Positions 28,289 through 40,300 of a stretch of 64,000 nucleotides of DNA are shown in pieces. A program made the translations under genes and the position numbers. Position 1 is the first letter of the stretch, and every line of letters starts with the position of its first letter. The notes under the pieces were generated by a model. It did no database searches. It was given only the letters and a program-made list of their open reading frames with translations, and was not told the DNA's origin. The stretch covers positions 496,001-560,000 of the forward strand of contig CP089454.1 in the NCBI GenBank assembly GCA_026636295.1. The letters are read 5' to 3'. This stretch comes from Medakamo hakoo (Eukaryota > Chlorophyta > Trebouxiophyceae > Coccomyxaceae).

Positions 28289-31200
28289 ATGGCCGGCGCG
28301 CCGGCCCCGGCGCTCAGCCTGCCCGAGGTGGAGGCCGCCGCCCAGAGCCTGTACATGTCGCAGGTGAGCACAGGGGCTGGGAGGCTCGTAAGCTGGCGGT
28401 GGTGGCCCTGGTTTCTCCCCCACGCCGGCGCTGCATCACGCGCAAGGCGGGAGGCGATGAGCGGCGCGCTCTGCGTCTGCGGCGCCTTTTTTTTCTCACG
28501 CCCTCTCCCACGCCCGCACCCACACCACAGTCCAACGAGGAGCGGGCCCGGGCGGAAGAGGCGCTGGCCGCCTTCCGGGCGGGCGTGCCCAGCATCGGGC
28601 CGTGCAAGGTGAGGTGGGAAGGAGGCGGGGAGGCGCGGAAGCGAGGAGCGGGCGATGACACCGCCAACGGCCACCTCCCTTTTTTTGGGGGTGGCCACCC
28701 AAACAACACGTCCGTCCATCCTCACACACACGCACACGCACTCACACGCACACATAACAGAGCCTCCTGGACGCGACGGCATCGCCGTACGCCCGCTTGC
28801 TGGCCCTGTCGTCCCTGCTGAAGACGGTGACGGAGGCGCCGCTAGAGTGAGTTGGCTGAGGTGGTGGGCTGGTCGTGGCTCGCGCCCCCCCCCTCCAAGC
28901 CTTTGCCTTCTTGCCTCACGCCCCTCCCCACACCACCCACCCTCCAAACAGCCCGGCCGTCAAGGCCGAGATGACGGCCTACTTCACCCGGTACCTGGAA
29001 GCGCACGCGGCGGGCATGGAGCCCTTTGTGGCGGCGGCGCTGGCCCAGCTGCTGGCGCGCGTGGTGAAAGCCGGGTGGGCGGACGGGCCTGGCTCCGCGC
29101 CGCGGGCCGCGCCGGGCGCGCTCATTGATGCCCTGGCTCGGTCGCGCGCCGCGGGTGACCGGGCGGGGTACGGCGCCGCCCTGCGTGGCCTCACCGCGCT
29201 CGTCACGGAGTTCAACACGCCCACGCCCGGCCGCACGCTCACCGCCCACCGCAAGGCGGCCGTCGCCTTCCGGGACGCCGCCCTCCTGCCGGCCTTCACG
29301 GCGGCCCTGACAGAAGCGCGGCGCTTGGCAGCACCCGCCGCCGGCCGGGCCGTCGCCCTCGGCCTCGTCCCCCCTCCCGGCGTCGGCCCGCCCGACGGAC
29401 CCGACGCGGGCGGGTTTGGCCCGGCCTGGACTGCCACGCCCGCGCCGTCCGCGTCGTCGCCGTCCGACGCCCGCCTGCTGGAGTCCGCCGTCGCCCTCGC
29501 CTTGGCCTGCCTGTCCTTCGACTTTGTGGGCACGTGCCTGGACGAGTCCGCGGACGACCTGGGGACGGTCCAAGCCCCGGCGTCGTGGCGGGCTGCGATC
29601 GCCGACCCGGCGACGGTCGCCCTCTTTTTCCAGATTTACGCGAGCGCGGCCCCGCCGCTGGCGCCCGCCGCCCTGGAATGCCTGGTCCGCCTCGCCTCTG
29701 TGCGCCGGTCCATCTTTGGGTCGGACGCCGAACGCGGGCGGTTTCTGGCCGCGCTCGTCACGGGGACGACGGGACTGCTCGCCGGGCGCGTGGGCCTGGA
29801 CTCGCACGCCTCCTACCACCAGCTCACCCGCCTGCTCGGCCGCCTCAAGACCAACTACCAGCTGTCCGAGCTGGTGGCCGTGCCCGGGTACGCGGACTGG
29901 GTGGCGCGCGTCGCCGAATTCACGGTCTCGTCCTTGGCCGCGCCGGCCTGGGCGGGCACGTCCGTCTTCTACCTGCTCGGCCTGTGGTCGCGCCTGGTCA
30001 CGTCCGTGCCGTACTTGAAAGCCGACGCGCCCGCGCACCTGGACGCCCACGTCCCGGGAGTCGTGCGCGCGTTTGTGTGCTCCCGCCTCAACGGCAGTGG
30101 GCCGGGCGGTGGCGGCGGCGGGTCCCGCCGCGGGTCGCGCGGCCTGCTGTCCGGCTCGGGCGACGGCGCGCGGCCCGCTGGGTCGTCGGCGCACCCATCT
30201 GGCGACGGCGGCGCCATGAACGGCAATGGCCACGGCCACGCCCACCCCACGCCCACCGCCACGCTCTCTGACGACGACGACGAAGAGGGTGAGGACGACG
30301 AGCTGTTGGACGCGGCGGGCGGGGCCGACGGCGGCGGGCTGGCGGACCAGATGGACGCGCTGCCGCACTTGTGCCGCTTTCGGTACGCGGAGACGGCGGC
30401 GCTCGTCGCGTCCGTCTTCGACCCTCTGGCTGCTGAGTTTGCGGCGCGGGCGGCGTCCGGCAACGCGGGCCCGTCGGCGGGCGGTGGCGGTGCGGCCGCG
30501 GCGACGTCCGCGCCCGGCACGCCTGCCGCGGGTGGTGGTGGCGGGTGCGGGGGCGGCGCCGGCGCGCAAGACCCGTCCACCCTCCCCGCCTCCGCCCTGG
30601 AAAACCGGTTGGCCTGGCTCGTCCACATCATCGCCGCCATCATCAAAGGCCGCTTGCTGTCGTCTTCATCTGCCGAAGCCACGGAAGCCGTGGACGGCGA
30701 TTTGGCGGCCCGCGCGTGGGCGGTGTCGCGTAGCGCGGCCGCGCCCGCGCTGGCTGCTGCCCGCGCGCGGTCGCGCTCGCGCGCCCGCTTGGAGCTCGCC
30801 CTCCTCTCCTTTTTCCAGGCCTTCCGCAAGGTGTACGTGGGCGAGCAAGTCGTGCCCAGCGCCAAGGTGTACGCCCGCCTGGGCCCCGCTGTCGGCCTGA
30901 CGGACGCGCGGGCCGTGTTGGACGCCATGGTCTCCAAGATTGGCGCCAACCTCGCGTGCTTTGGCGGCGCGTCGCCCCCGGCCGTCGTCGACGCGTCGCT
31001 CGCCCTGTTCGCCGACCTGACGTCCGGGTACTCCTCCGGCAAAGCGCTCCTGGCCCTGGACTCGACGCGCTACCTGCTGGCCACGGACCCGGCGTCCGCC
31101 TTCCCCGCCCTCATGGCGGCCGGGCCGGGCGGGTGCGCGGGCCGCGCGCGCACCGCCCTCCACGCGACGCTCGCCCGCCTCCTGTTCATGGACCCGTCGC

Positions 31201-32636
31201 CGGCGTCTTTCCGGGCGTTCGTGTCGCCCCTGGACCGGGCCCTGACCGCCATCGGTGCGGCCGCTGCCCGGGCGGGCGTGCCGCCCGAACCGGTGGCCGG
31301 CGGGCCCGGCGGCGCGCCGCCCCCGCCGCCGGCTGCGTTGGCGTCCGCGCCCGTGCCCGTCCCCGACCCGGCGTCCCTGCGCGCGGCCGTCCCGGCCCCT
31401 GCCCTGGCCGGCCTGCTCCGCGACCTGCGCGGCATCGCGTCCTCCACCAACTCCCGCCGGTCCTTTGGGCTGCTGTGGGACTGGCTGCTGCCGTCTGGGC
31501 ACGTGCGCGCGCTGGCGGCCGCCCTGGCCGCGTGGGCGCCGGACCCCGACGTGGCGACCCCCGCCCTGAAGCTATGGGCGGAGCTCGCCCTGAACAAGGC
31601 GCAGCGCCTGACCTTTGAGCCGTCGTCGCCCGGCGGCATCCTCCTCTTCCGCGAGGTGTCGCGCGCCGTGGTGACGTACGGCGCGGCGGCCCTGGGCGCG
31701 GGCCCGCCGGTCCAGGGCGCGGCGGCCCTGGACCCGTACACGTCGCGGTACAAGCCCACCGCCGCGGCGCTGGCCGCCCTGACGCGCGCCCTGGCCGGCG
31801 GGTACGCCAACTTTGGCATCTTCACCCTGTACGGCGACCCCGCGCTGTCGGACGCCCTGCGCGCGGGCCTGGGCCTGGCCCTCGCCATCCCGCTCCCGGA
31901 CGTCCTGGCCCACAAAAAGGTGGCGAAAGCCGTGTTTGGCTTCCTGGAGACGCTCGCGTCGTCGCAGCCCGGCGCCCTGGCCGAGGCCGACACGGCCACG
32001 TTCGCGGCCGTCGTGGAAGCCCTGGACGCCGGCCTGCGCTCCCTGGACGTGGCCGCGTCCTCCCAGTGCGCGGCGGGCGTGGACGCGCTGGTCGCGTTTT
32101 ACCTGCGCGGGTGTGCTGCTGCGGCGGCCGCGGCGGCTGCGGGCGGCGCGCCCACCGCGCACGGCTCGGCCGACGGCGGCCGGGCCGTCAACGGCTCCGG
32201 CACGCCCCACCCGCCGCCCACTCCGTCGGGCCTGCCACCCCTGCCCCCGCCCCTGGAGGAGGGGGGCGGCGACGCCGCGGGCGGGCCCGCCGCCGCGGCG
32301 GCGGCCCTGGCCATCGCGGCCCACCTCGCCGCGCGGCCCGACCTGCTGCCCCGCCTCCTCGGCTCCCTGCTGGAGGTCGCCCTGTTTGAGGACTGCCCCA
32401 ACCAGTGGAGCCTGTCCCGGCCCATGCTGGCGCTGATCCTGGTGGTGGGCGAGGGCGTGGCCGTGGAGCTGGCCGACCGCGCCCTGGCCGCCCACGCGCC
32501 CGACCGCCGCCCGGCGTTGGCGGCCGCGCTGGGCCGGCTGATGGCGGACGTCAGCCGCTCGCTCGAACCGCGCAACCGGGACAAGTTCACGCAAAACCTG
32601 ACGCTCGTCCGCCACGAATTCAAGGCCAAAGCGTAG
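28289..32636 (+). CDS. XPO7: Exportin-7 (RanBP16), importin-beta family
   Basis: Four exons: 28289-28363, 28531-28608, 28761-28846 and 28952-32636; 1307 aa (human XPO7 is 1087). The first three are short and the last holds almost the whole protein. Exportin-7 is a RanGTP-dependent nuclear transport receptor built of HEAT repeats. The N-terminus matches the importin-beta N region (LPEVEAAAQSLYMSQ, SNEERARAEEALAAF, YARLLALSSLLKTVTE). Later landmarks are YHQLTRLLGRLKTNYQLSEL and RLAWLVHIIAAIIKGR, then LELALLSFFQAFRKVYVGEQV. The C-terminus is CPNQWSLSRPMLALILV, then RDKFTQNLTLVRHEFKAK. The extra length is in Gly/Ala/Pro-rich loops at about residues 455-530, 575-610 and 1135-1180, including an acidic DDDDEEGEDDE patch. 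The gene converges on the Nit1-like gene, with 134 nt between stops. Confidence 0.93.
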
Positions 32637-32770
32637 AGCCGTGCCAAACAATTTTGTGCAGCCGCAGGCAGCAATGGCAGCCGCTTTTTATTTCCGCTAG
32701 GGGTGGATGGAAATGGATGTGGACGGAGAGAGTGTGCAAGACCTTTTTTTTTTCTCACCGTTTTTTTTTT

Positions 32771-33760
32771 CTACAGTCCCACCGCCTCTAAACCCTTTGC
32801 TCGTGCAGCGGCCAGGGGCATGCGCGCCCGCACGTCTTCCACCGTCGCGGGCGTCAGGTCCGCGATGGCCAAGCCTTCACCGGACAGGGCCGCCTCGTCG
32901 CCCGGGTCGGCTCCACCCACCCGTGCCAGCGCCCGGCCCCACGCGTCAAAGATGGCCGTGTGCCCATAACTCCTCCTTCCACCGGGTGCGTGCTCCCCCA
33001 CCTGGGCGGCAGCCACAACCACGGCCTGACATTCGATTGCGCGGGCACGGAGAAGAACCTCCCAGTGCGCGGCGCCCGTCGGGACGGTGAAGGCCGACGG
33101 GACGGCGATCACTCGCGCCCTGTGCGACGCCCGGCCTCCGCCACCGCCGCCGTACTGCAGCCGGTCGTACAAGCCCGCAAACCGCAGGTCAAAGCAGATG
33201 GACAGGCCCAGCGGGCCGCAGGGCGCGTCGGGGACGACGGGCGGCGGCGACGCCCCGGGCGCGGTCGAGCACGATTCGACCAGGCCTTCAGCGTCAAAGA
33301 GGTGGAGCTTGCGGTACGAGGCGCACAGCCGCCCGGCCGCGTCCACCACGACCGCCGTGTTCCAGCAGCGCGGCGCGCCGCCAGGGCCGGGCGGCGCGCC
33401 CGCTTCGGGGACGCAGCCCGTCAGCCAAATGCCGAGGGACGCGGCCAGGTCGCGGTAGCGGCGCAGGCGGGGGCCGGCCTCGAGCGGTTCGGCCGCCGCG
33501 ACCGTGTCGGCTGGAGTCGGTCCGAGGAACGAAAAGGCTTCGGGCAGGAAGAGGATGGAACACCCCCTGCCGGCCGCGTCGTGCGCCAGGCGAGCGACGG
33601 CCGCGAAATTCGCGTCGGCGTCGGCCGTGGAGCAGAGCTGTGCGGCCGCGACGCGGGCGGGGTCGCGCGGCGTGGCCAGGGGCGGGTGCGGGCGCGGCGT
33701 CGCCTCTTGCCCCGGTCGATCGTCCGCCTCTCCCACGTCCCGGCTTGCGTTGGCGCGCAT
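32771..33760 (-). CDS. NIT1: Nit1-like amidase (deaminated glutathione amidase)
   Basis: 329 aa, single exon, ATG at 33760. It belongs to the nitrilase superfamily with the catalytic triad Glu74 (FLPEAF), Lys151 (YRKLHLFD) and Cys189 (SICFDLRF). The details YRKLHLFDAE and ICFDLRF, together with ATVEDVRARMPL near the end, are those of Nit1, which hydrolyses deaminated glutathione as a metabolite-repair step. A related omega-amidase (Nit2) is the main alternative. A Gly run at about 205-210 (LQYGGGGGGRASH) is a local insert. The first 35 residues before RVAAAQLCSTADADANF may be a weak organelle signal or simply an extension. The gene is divergent from the cyclase-like gene, with 201 nt between start codons. 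Confidence 0.88.
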   Translation of the reverse strand: MRANASRDVGEADDRPGQEATPRPHPPLATPRDPARVAAAQLCSTADADANFAAVARLAHDAAGRGCSILFLPEAFSFLGPTPADTVAAAEPLEAGPRLRRYRDLAASLGIWLTGCVPEAGAPPGPGGAPRCWNTAVVVDAAGRLCASYRKLHLFDAEGLVESCSTAPGASPPPVVPDAPCGPLGLSICFDLRFAGLYDRLQYGGGGGGRASHRARVIAVPSAFTVPTGAAHWEVLLRARAIECQAVVVAAAQVGEHAPGGRRSYGHTAIFDAWGRALARVGGADPGDEAALSGEGLAIADLTPATVEDVRARMPLAAARAKGLEAVGL

Positions 33761-33961
33761 GGCGGGGGACGCCGCAGCGGGAGCGCACGGAGGCGGATCG
33801 CGACGCCGCCTCTCCCTGCAGGGCCTCCCCCCCAGTCGTTTTGTTGTTGTGAGGGCATGCGTTTTCTTTTTTCTGCCGCAGACTGGAGTTTTTTTTGTCT
33901 TTCTCTCGTCGGGGGGCGAGCAAGGCGCCAAGCAACACGCGCGGCTGACGCCACCGTCCCA
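33761..33961. promoter_or_regulatory. Divergent promoter region, Nit1-like / cyclase-like genes
   Basis: 201 nt between divergent start codons, with an unusually T-rich core on the plus strand (33838-33903) flanked by GC-rich sequence. This is the expected place for a shared promoter, inferred from orientation and the composition dip. Confidence 0.4.
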
Positions 33962-36166
33962 ATGCCCGCCGCGCCCGGGCAGCCCGTGGGCTGCCACGCC
34001 GGCGCGGCCACGCTTGTCGGTCGCCTCTCCCCAGCCTGTTCATCCGGTCTGGCAGGCACCGACCCAGCCGCGGCCCTGGCCGCGGCGCACGCCCTGGCCC
34101 TCCGCCTGGACGCCCTGCTGGCCCGGCACGGCCTGACCAAGGCCGGCCTGGCCCTGGACCTGGCGGGCGACCTGTTCGTGGCGGTGGCTTTACCGAGCAC
34201 TGCCTCTGCACCGCCCCCCTCCGACGCCGGGCGCCGCGAGTCGGGCCCAGACTCGCCGTCCTCTTTGGGCGGCTCGTCCGCGTGCGCGCCGCCTCGGACG
34301 GCTGGCAGCGACGCACCCTCGACCTCTGGCGGGGCGGGTGCAGGCGGAAGCGGGCTGCGCGGTCGCCCAGGCCTGCCATCCTCCTCCCTGCGCGGCGAGG
34401 GCGGCGACGGGGCGACGCCGACGCTGCCGGCCGCCGGTGAGGCCGGTGCGGCGCCCCTCCTGGCCGCGCTGCGGGCGGCAACTTCGGTGCACGCTTCTCT
34501 TGGCCAGGTACGAGGGTCGGGGCATGGCCTGGCGGGGACGGAGCCGCCGCTGGAGGCTGCGCGCACGCGGCCCGGGCTCCCCCTCTGCCTCGATCGAGCA
34601 CCACCACGGCCTCACTCTCTCGCGCATGCGCGCTACGCCACGCACGACACACACACCAACAGGTCGCCCTCCCCTCCGGCGCCCGCGCCGTCCTCCAGCT
34701 GGGCGTGGCGGCGGGGGACGTCGTGGACGGCCTCATCGGGTGCGGCAACACCCTGGACTACCGGTGAGCTTGGCGGGGCGGGGGGTTCCTTGCGTGTCGC
34801 GGCCGCGCCCACCCCCCACCCCCCCACCCCCGCCCCCCTCACGCTCGCCCGTCCACCCCCCACCCACCCTCTCAAATTCAACCACAGCATCGCCGGCCCG
34901 GCCCTGGAACTGGCCCGCCGCCTGGCGGCCGCCGCGCCGCCGGGCGGCACGCTCGTCTCGGCTGACGCGGCGGCCGCCGTCGGCGGCCCGGGCGCCCCGC
35001 TGCCGTGGGGTGGAGCGCTGCGGCCCGCGGCCGGCCTGCCGGGCGGCCCGCCGCCCGGGTGCGCGGCCCTGCTCTCGCCCGCCGAAGCCGCGGACGCGCC
35101 GCCCGTCAAGAAGGGCGGGGCCGGGTCGGGCGACGGGCGCGCCAGCCCGGGCGACGCCTGCCACGCTGCCGCGGGCGCAGACCCGGCCGGCTCGGCCGGC
35201 GCGTTGGGGCCGCACGCCGGCGGTGGCCCGCCCACGCCAGGCGGCGCGTCGCTGCGCTCCCTTTCCCACGGGTCGTCGAGCTCCTCCGGCCGGTGGGTCG
35301 GCGGCCTGCTGCCCACGCCCCTGTCGGTGGCTGCGTCTGCCGCGTCCCTCGCCGCCCGGGCCCGCCGCGTCTTCTCCCTGCCGTCATTTGCCGAGACGGG
35401 CGCGGCCGTGTCCGCACTCGACCACCAGGCCAGCGGGTCGGCGTCCGCTGCCGCCTTGGAAGCCGGCTTCCGGGGGTGGTGGGGCCGCACGCGCGGCCGG
35501 CACGACGCGCTCGTCGCGGGCGTGGCCTTGGTGGTGACGGCCGTGCGCGTGCGCCAGGCGCTCGTCGCCGCGGCTGCTGCCGGCGGCGGCCATGGGGGGT
35601 CGACCCCCGCCGCCGCCGCCGCCACCCGCCCGGCCCTGCCGGCCGCCCTCCTAGCCGCGGACGCGGCGCTCATGGCGGTCGTCGCGGGCTGCTTGGCCGC
35701 CAGCGGCGTGGGGCACCGCGTGCGCGCCCCGCTCGCCGCGGGAGTGCGCGCCCTGCGTTCGGCCGGGATCCTCGCGGCCGCGGCCGCCGCTGCGTCGTCC
35801 GCGGTGCCGGCCGCACCTGCCGCCGCCGCTGCCGCCGCCGCCACGCCCGCCGCGCCGGCCGCGGCGCTGGCCGCCTGCCGGGCCGGGTGCGCCGGCCCGC
35901 TCTTGCTGGCCTCCCTGGCCGAAGCAAACCTGGGCGCCTGGCACTTGGGCGCCGACGCGGCGGTCGTGGCGGCGGCCGTGGTCGCGCGCGCGGCCGGCGC
36001 GGCCGGCGCCGGCGGCGTGCGCTGGTCCGCGGCCGTCCTGGCCGCCCAAGTCCTCGTCGGCACGCTCCTGCCGACCGCGCTGCTCTTCACGTGGGAGCGC
36101 GGGATGCGGGCAGACTACGCCGACGCGGTGGCTGCGGCGCGCGCGCGCGGGCGGTGCCGCGGGTGA
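33962..36166 (+). CDS. Degenerate class III nucleotidyl cyclase with C-terminal membrane bundle
   Basis: Three exons: 33962-34507, 34663-34763 and 34888-36166; 641 aa. The N-terminal part resembles a class III adenylate/guanylate cyclase domain: RLDALLARHGLTKAG ... LAGDLFVAVALP. After a Ser/Gly-rich insert come LQLGVAAGDVVDGLIGCGN and LDYRIAGPALELARRLAAA. The first metal-binding Asp of active cyclases has no equivalent near the start, although the second (GDLF) is kept. The usual Asn in the VNLAxR motif is Glu. It is therefore probably not an active cyclase, which is inference from a by-eye alignment. The C-terminal 250 residues contain about five hydrophobic segments (for example LVAGVALVVTAVRV and AALLAADAALMAVVAGCLA) and end in VLVGTLLPTALLFTWERGMR. 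Cyclases usually carry their membrane part at the N-terminus, so this order is unusual. Confidence 0.7.
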   Translation: MPAAPGQPVGCHAGAATLVGRLSPACSSGLAGTDPAAALAAAHALALRLDALLARHGLTKAGLALDLAGDLFVAVALPSTASAPPPSDAGRRESGPDSPSSLGGSSACAPPRTAGSDAPSTSGGAGAGGSGLRGRPGLPSSSLRGEGGDGATPTLPAAGEAGAAPLLAALRAATSVHASLGQVRGSGHGLAGTEPPLEAARTRPGLPLCLDRAPPRPHSLAHARYATHDTHTNRSPSPPAPAPSSSWAWRRGTSWTASSGAATPWTTGELGGAGGSLRVAAAPTPHPPTPAPLTLARPPPTHPLKFNHSIAGPALELARRLAAAAPPGGTLVSADAAAAVGGPGAPLPWGGALRPAAGLPGGPPPGCAALLSPAEAADAPPVKKGGAGSGDGRASPGDACHAAAGADPAGSAGALGPHAGGGPPTPGGASLRSLSHGSSSSSGRWVGGLLPTPLSVAASAASLAARARRVFSLPSFAETGAAVSALDHQASGSASAAALEAGFRGWWGRTRGRHDALVAGVALVVTAVRVRQALVAAAAAGGGHGGSTPAAAAATRPALPAALLAADAALMAVVAGCLAASGVGHRVRAPLAAGVRALRSAGILAAAAAAASSAVPAAPAAAAAAAATPAAPAAALAACRAGCAGPLLLASLAEANLGAWHLGADAAVVAAAVVARAAGAAGAGGVRWSAAVLAAQVLVGTLLPTALLFTWERGMRADYADAVAAARARGRCRG

Positions 36167-36509
36167 GGGAGGCCGGCCGCAGCACCCCATGCCTGCTGTT
36201 GCTTCTCCGCCTCCGCCGACTGTTCGATTGTTGCCTTGAGAAAGACACGGTCCGCAGGTTTGGGAAAACGCCACCCTTGTTTTTTTTTTCCATGTTCCAG
36301 CGAAGCCTTGCACGAGAGAGTTTGTCTGAGAGTTTGTGAGAGAGCGTGAAGAAGAGTGAGGGCGGGCGCGCCCCGCCCCGCCCGCGTTTGAGTTTGCAGA
36401 AGACACCGACACCAAAGCCCTTATTTTTCATCGTGTTTGTTCGCTCTCTCTCTCTCCATGCCATGCCATTCCATTCCATTCCCCCCCCCCCCCCCCCCCA
36501 AAAAAACAC
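36167..36509. other. Convergent 3' region with CCATT and poly-C repeats
   Basis: 343 nt between convergent stops of the cyclase-like and DDT/HARE-HTH genes. It has several T-rich stretches. A short pentamer array (CCATG twice, CCATT three times, 36457-36480) runs directly into 19 C and then an A-run just before the minus-strand stop. No gene was seen. Confidence 0.6.
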
Positions 36510-37273
36510 TCATTCCTGTTGTTTGTCCTCCACCCGCGCTTCCTTCGCGTCGGGCGCGTCGCCGGGCGGTGGGCCGGGCGGCGACCGCTTGCGGGCGGGC
36601 GGCGGCGGCGCAGCAGCTTCAGCCGCGTCTTGCGTGACTTCCGGCGGCGGCGGGCCAGGCGGTGGCGGTGAGGGCGCGGCCGCGCGCAGCGCGTCCGCTG
36701 CCGCCTCGTCCTCCACCGCCTGCCCGGCCGCGGCCGCGGCTTCTTCAGCAGAGATGCGCGCCACGCGCTCCTCTTCGGCTTCCTGACGCCCGGCCAGCGC
36801 TTGCATGCGGCGTTCCTCGGCCGCGGCCGCGCGCGCGCGAGCCATCTTTTCCCGGCGTGCCGCTTCAGTCGCCCGCTTCTTTTCTTCCGCCTTGCGCGCG
36901 GCCTTGGCCTCCTCCTCCCGCCGGGCCGCGTTCTGGCGCGCGCGGATGGCCTTTTGGCGTTCCTTCTGCCGAGCGGCCGCGCGCTTTTCTTCCAGTCTGG
37001 CCTCTTCTTCCGCGGCTTCTTCGGCCGCCGCGTCGGCTTCCGCGGCCTTGCCCGCAATGTGAGACGCCGCGTCCTTCGCCCGGGCCGCCAGCATGGACGC
37101 GACGAACGCACAGCGGGCCAGGACGCCGGACGAGGCGGCGGCGTCGGCGGCGCCGGCCACGTCGGCGACCCAGGCCCGGCGTTCCGCCAGCGTGCGCCAC
37201 ACCCGGCCCTGGCGCCCCGCGCCGCGCGGCGGGCGCACGTCTTCGGGGAAGCCCGCCAGGCCGCCGATGGGGC

Positions 37274-37305
<32 letters not shown>

Positions 37306-40300
37306 TCGCCGTCGCCGTCGTCGCCCTCGTCCTCGTCTTCGTCGTCGGGGCCCACGGACGCGGCGCGGCGCCCGCGGCGGGACGCCTCGATGACGCCGGC
37401 CAACCATTCTTCGACCGTGCCCGCGTTGGTGCCGCGCAGGGTGCCCCACCACCCGGGCGCGGGCGGGACGACCGCGTGGTAGGCGTAGTGCCCGTCCCGG
37501 GACTCGCGCTCCGTGCCGCGCGCCGCCCGGAACAGGTTGCGGTCCCTGTCTTGCAGCCAGTACCGGACGGCCCGCCGGCCGTCCGCCAGGACAAACGGCT
37601 CGCGGAACCACCGCTTGAAGATGGGCGGGCGGGACGGCGCGGGTCCGCCGCCGACCGGCCGGGGCCCGGCGCCGTCGCGTCCGCGCCCGCCGGACGAGCC
37701 GCCGGTGGTGCCCGCGCTGGCAGAGGGCCCGGGCGACGCGCCACGGGAGGACGGCCGGCCAGGCGACGCGCCGCGGGAAGGCCCGCCGCCGCCGTCCCAC
37801 TTCAGCTCCGGGTCGCCGCCGTCGTCGCCGACTTTTTCAAAGGGCCAGCCGTCGTCGTCGCCCATGTCGCCGGCCGGCGCGGTTGCGACCTTGTCCAAGG
37901 CCGTGTCGGCGGCAAGCAGCGCGTCAGCCAGGGTTTTGGAGGCAGAGGCGCGGTCGTCGGTCGACGGTGACGGGCGGGTGCCGGGCGCCAAGGTATCGAC
38001 CGCGGCCAGGGCCGCGCCCGCCCACGCCGCCCAGGCCGCCCGGCCGGCAGACGCCGCGTCGGACGACGCGCCCCCGCCGCGTTCGTCCCCGTCTTCTTCC
38101 ACGGCGTCCGCGCCGGCAGGCGGCAAGCCCCACGCCCGGGCGCGCACGGCCTGGGCCTGGATGGCCCGGATCGCGGCGCGCGTGTCGGCCGCGGCGGCCG
38201 ACGCCACGTCGACGACGGCCGCCCCATCCACCGGCGCGAAAAACTTGGCGCCCGACCTGGCCGCCGGGCCGTCGCCGTCCTCGGACGGGCCGGGCGAGCC
38301 GGCCCGGCTGCCGCCGCGGGAGCCACCGCCGGCCGCGCGGGCGGCGCCGGGCGGTGGACCGCCGCCGCCGCCGCCGCCGCCGCCGGTGGAGTAGACGGGC
38401 GCGGGCGGGCGGCGTTCGCGCGACGACACCCGGCGCTCCGCGTTTTCGGACGCCAGGGACCGGGCCAGGGCTTCATCCCGCTTGCGCTGGGCTTCGGCCT
38501 CGGCGGCGGCGGCGCGGGCGGCGGCTTCGGCGGCGGCCCGGCGGTTGGCCGCGGCGGAGTCGAGCGCGGCCGCCAGGCCCGCCTCACGCTCGCCGCGCGT
38601 GTCCAGGCCGGCGCGCAGGGCGTCCGGGTCGGGCACGGTGCCCCAGGCCGCGCCGGACGGGGCGGCCCCGTCCGGGCCGACGGCGACGAGCGTGGCGCGG
38701 GACAGGCGGCGGAGCAGGGCGGCGTCGACGGCTGGGCCGGCAGCAGCGGCTGCCGCCGCCGCGCGGCCGCCGCCGTCGTCACTCCCGCTCCCTCCCCCGC
38801 CTTCTTCGTCGTCGTCCACGACCAAGTCCGCCCAATAGTAGTACCGGTGCGCGCGGTCCTGGCCCACGGCTTCCAGGGCGCGCGGATTGGCGGCTTTGGC
38901 AGCGGCGCGCGCGTCTTTCGCCGCGTCCAGCGCCGCGTGCGCTTTCGCGCGCGCCCTCTCCAGCGCGGCCGTGTCGGGCGCGGCCGGCGCGGCCTTCTTC
39001 TTCGCCGCCGGGGGTGGCGTCCCCCCCTTGGCTTTGGCCGCCGCCGCCGCTTTCTTGGCGGCGCGCAGGGCGCGGTCCACGTCCGCCAGCTCGTCCGTCG
39101 CGGCCCTGATGGCGTCGGACGCGGCCTTGAGGGCGTCCGCGGCCGCGGCCGCGCGCGCGTCCTGCGCCAGGCGCGCCGTGTCCGAGTCGGCGCCGTCGCA
39201 GACCAGCTGCTCCAGCAAGGCGGCCCGGGCGGTGGGGGGCAGGGCCAGGGGCCCGGCAGCAGCGGTGGCCAGCGCGGCCGCGGCCGCCTCGGCCTCGGGC
39301 GAGACGGGCGCGGCGTCGCGGCGGCGGGCGCGGGCCGCGGCCGCTTCGTCCTCGTCCGGCTCGCCCACCGGCTCCGGGACGGCCGCGGCCACCAGGACGT
39401 GGCGGCGCAGGACTTCCGGCCACGTCCCGGGCGACAGCAGGTCGCGCCGGTCCCTGGCCCCGGTCTGGCGTTCCGGGCGGGCGCGGCGGGCGGCGCCCGC
39501 GCTCAGGGCCTGCAACGCCTGGAAGTAGGACGGCGGCAGGGGCTGGAGCGCGAGGCGCAGCGACGCCACCAGCAGCGCCGACAGCGCGGCCGCGGCGGAC
39601 CGGTCGCCCGGGTCGGCCAGGGACGCCGGGTCGCCCGCGGGCAGGAGCAGGGCCTTGCGCAGGACCGCGACGGTCGGCGGCGGGGACGCGCCGTCCGGGA
39701 CGACGGGCTTCTTGGGCGGCGGACCGCCGGCCGCGGCCGCCGCGGCCTTCCGCGCCCTGGCCGCGCCCGCGACCAGGCCGGCGACGGCCTTGTCCGGCGC
39801 GTACCCGAGCTCGGGCGCGTACCGCCGGGCAAAGTCGCCGGCCACCAAGGCCGCGCCCAGCGCCGCCGACTCGTCGTCGGACAGGCGGGTCGGGCGCAGC
39901 CCGGCGGGCAGGTCGCAGGCGTCGGAGCCGTGGACTTGTTCGTCGGGGCGCAGGCCCCCGCCGCCGGCGCCCTTGGCCGCGGCGGGCGGGCGGCCGGGTT
40001 TGCGCCCGCCACCCGGCCCGCCCGGCGCACCCACCGCCGCCGCGTCCGCCCGGGCCGCGCGCGCGATGGCTTTGGCTTCCGCCGCCGCGGCTCGCTGGGC
40101 GCGGGCGGCTTCTTTTTCCGCCTTTTTCGCGACCTCGGCCGCGCGCTTGTCCCGGCGCGAGGCCAGCGCGCCGGCTTTCTTGGACGCCGCCGCCCGTTCG
40201 GCCCGCGCCTTGTCCGCGGCCGCGCGCAGGGAGCCGACGGCCACCTCCAGCAGCGTGACCGCGCGTTCCAGCTTGGCGATGCGTGGGTCGACGTCGGACG

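Noticed and set aside
28289-28846. Possible separate small gene upstream of exportin-7
   Set aside because: The three short exons join in frame and match the importin-beta N-terminal region, so they belong to exportin-7.
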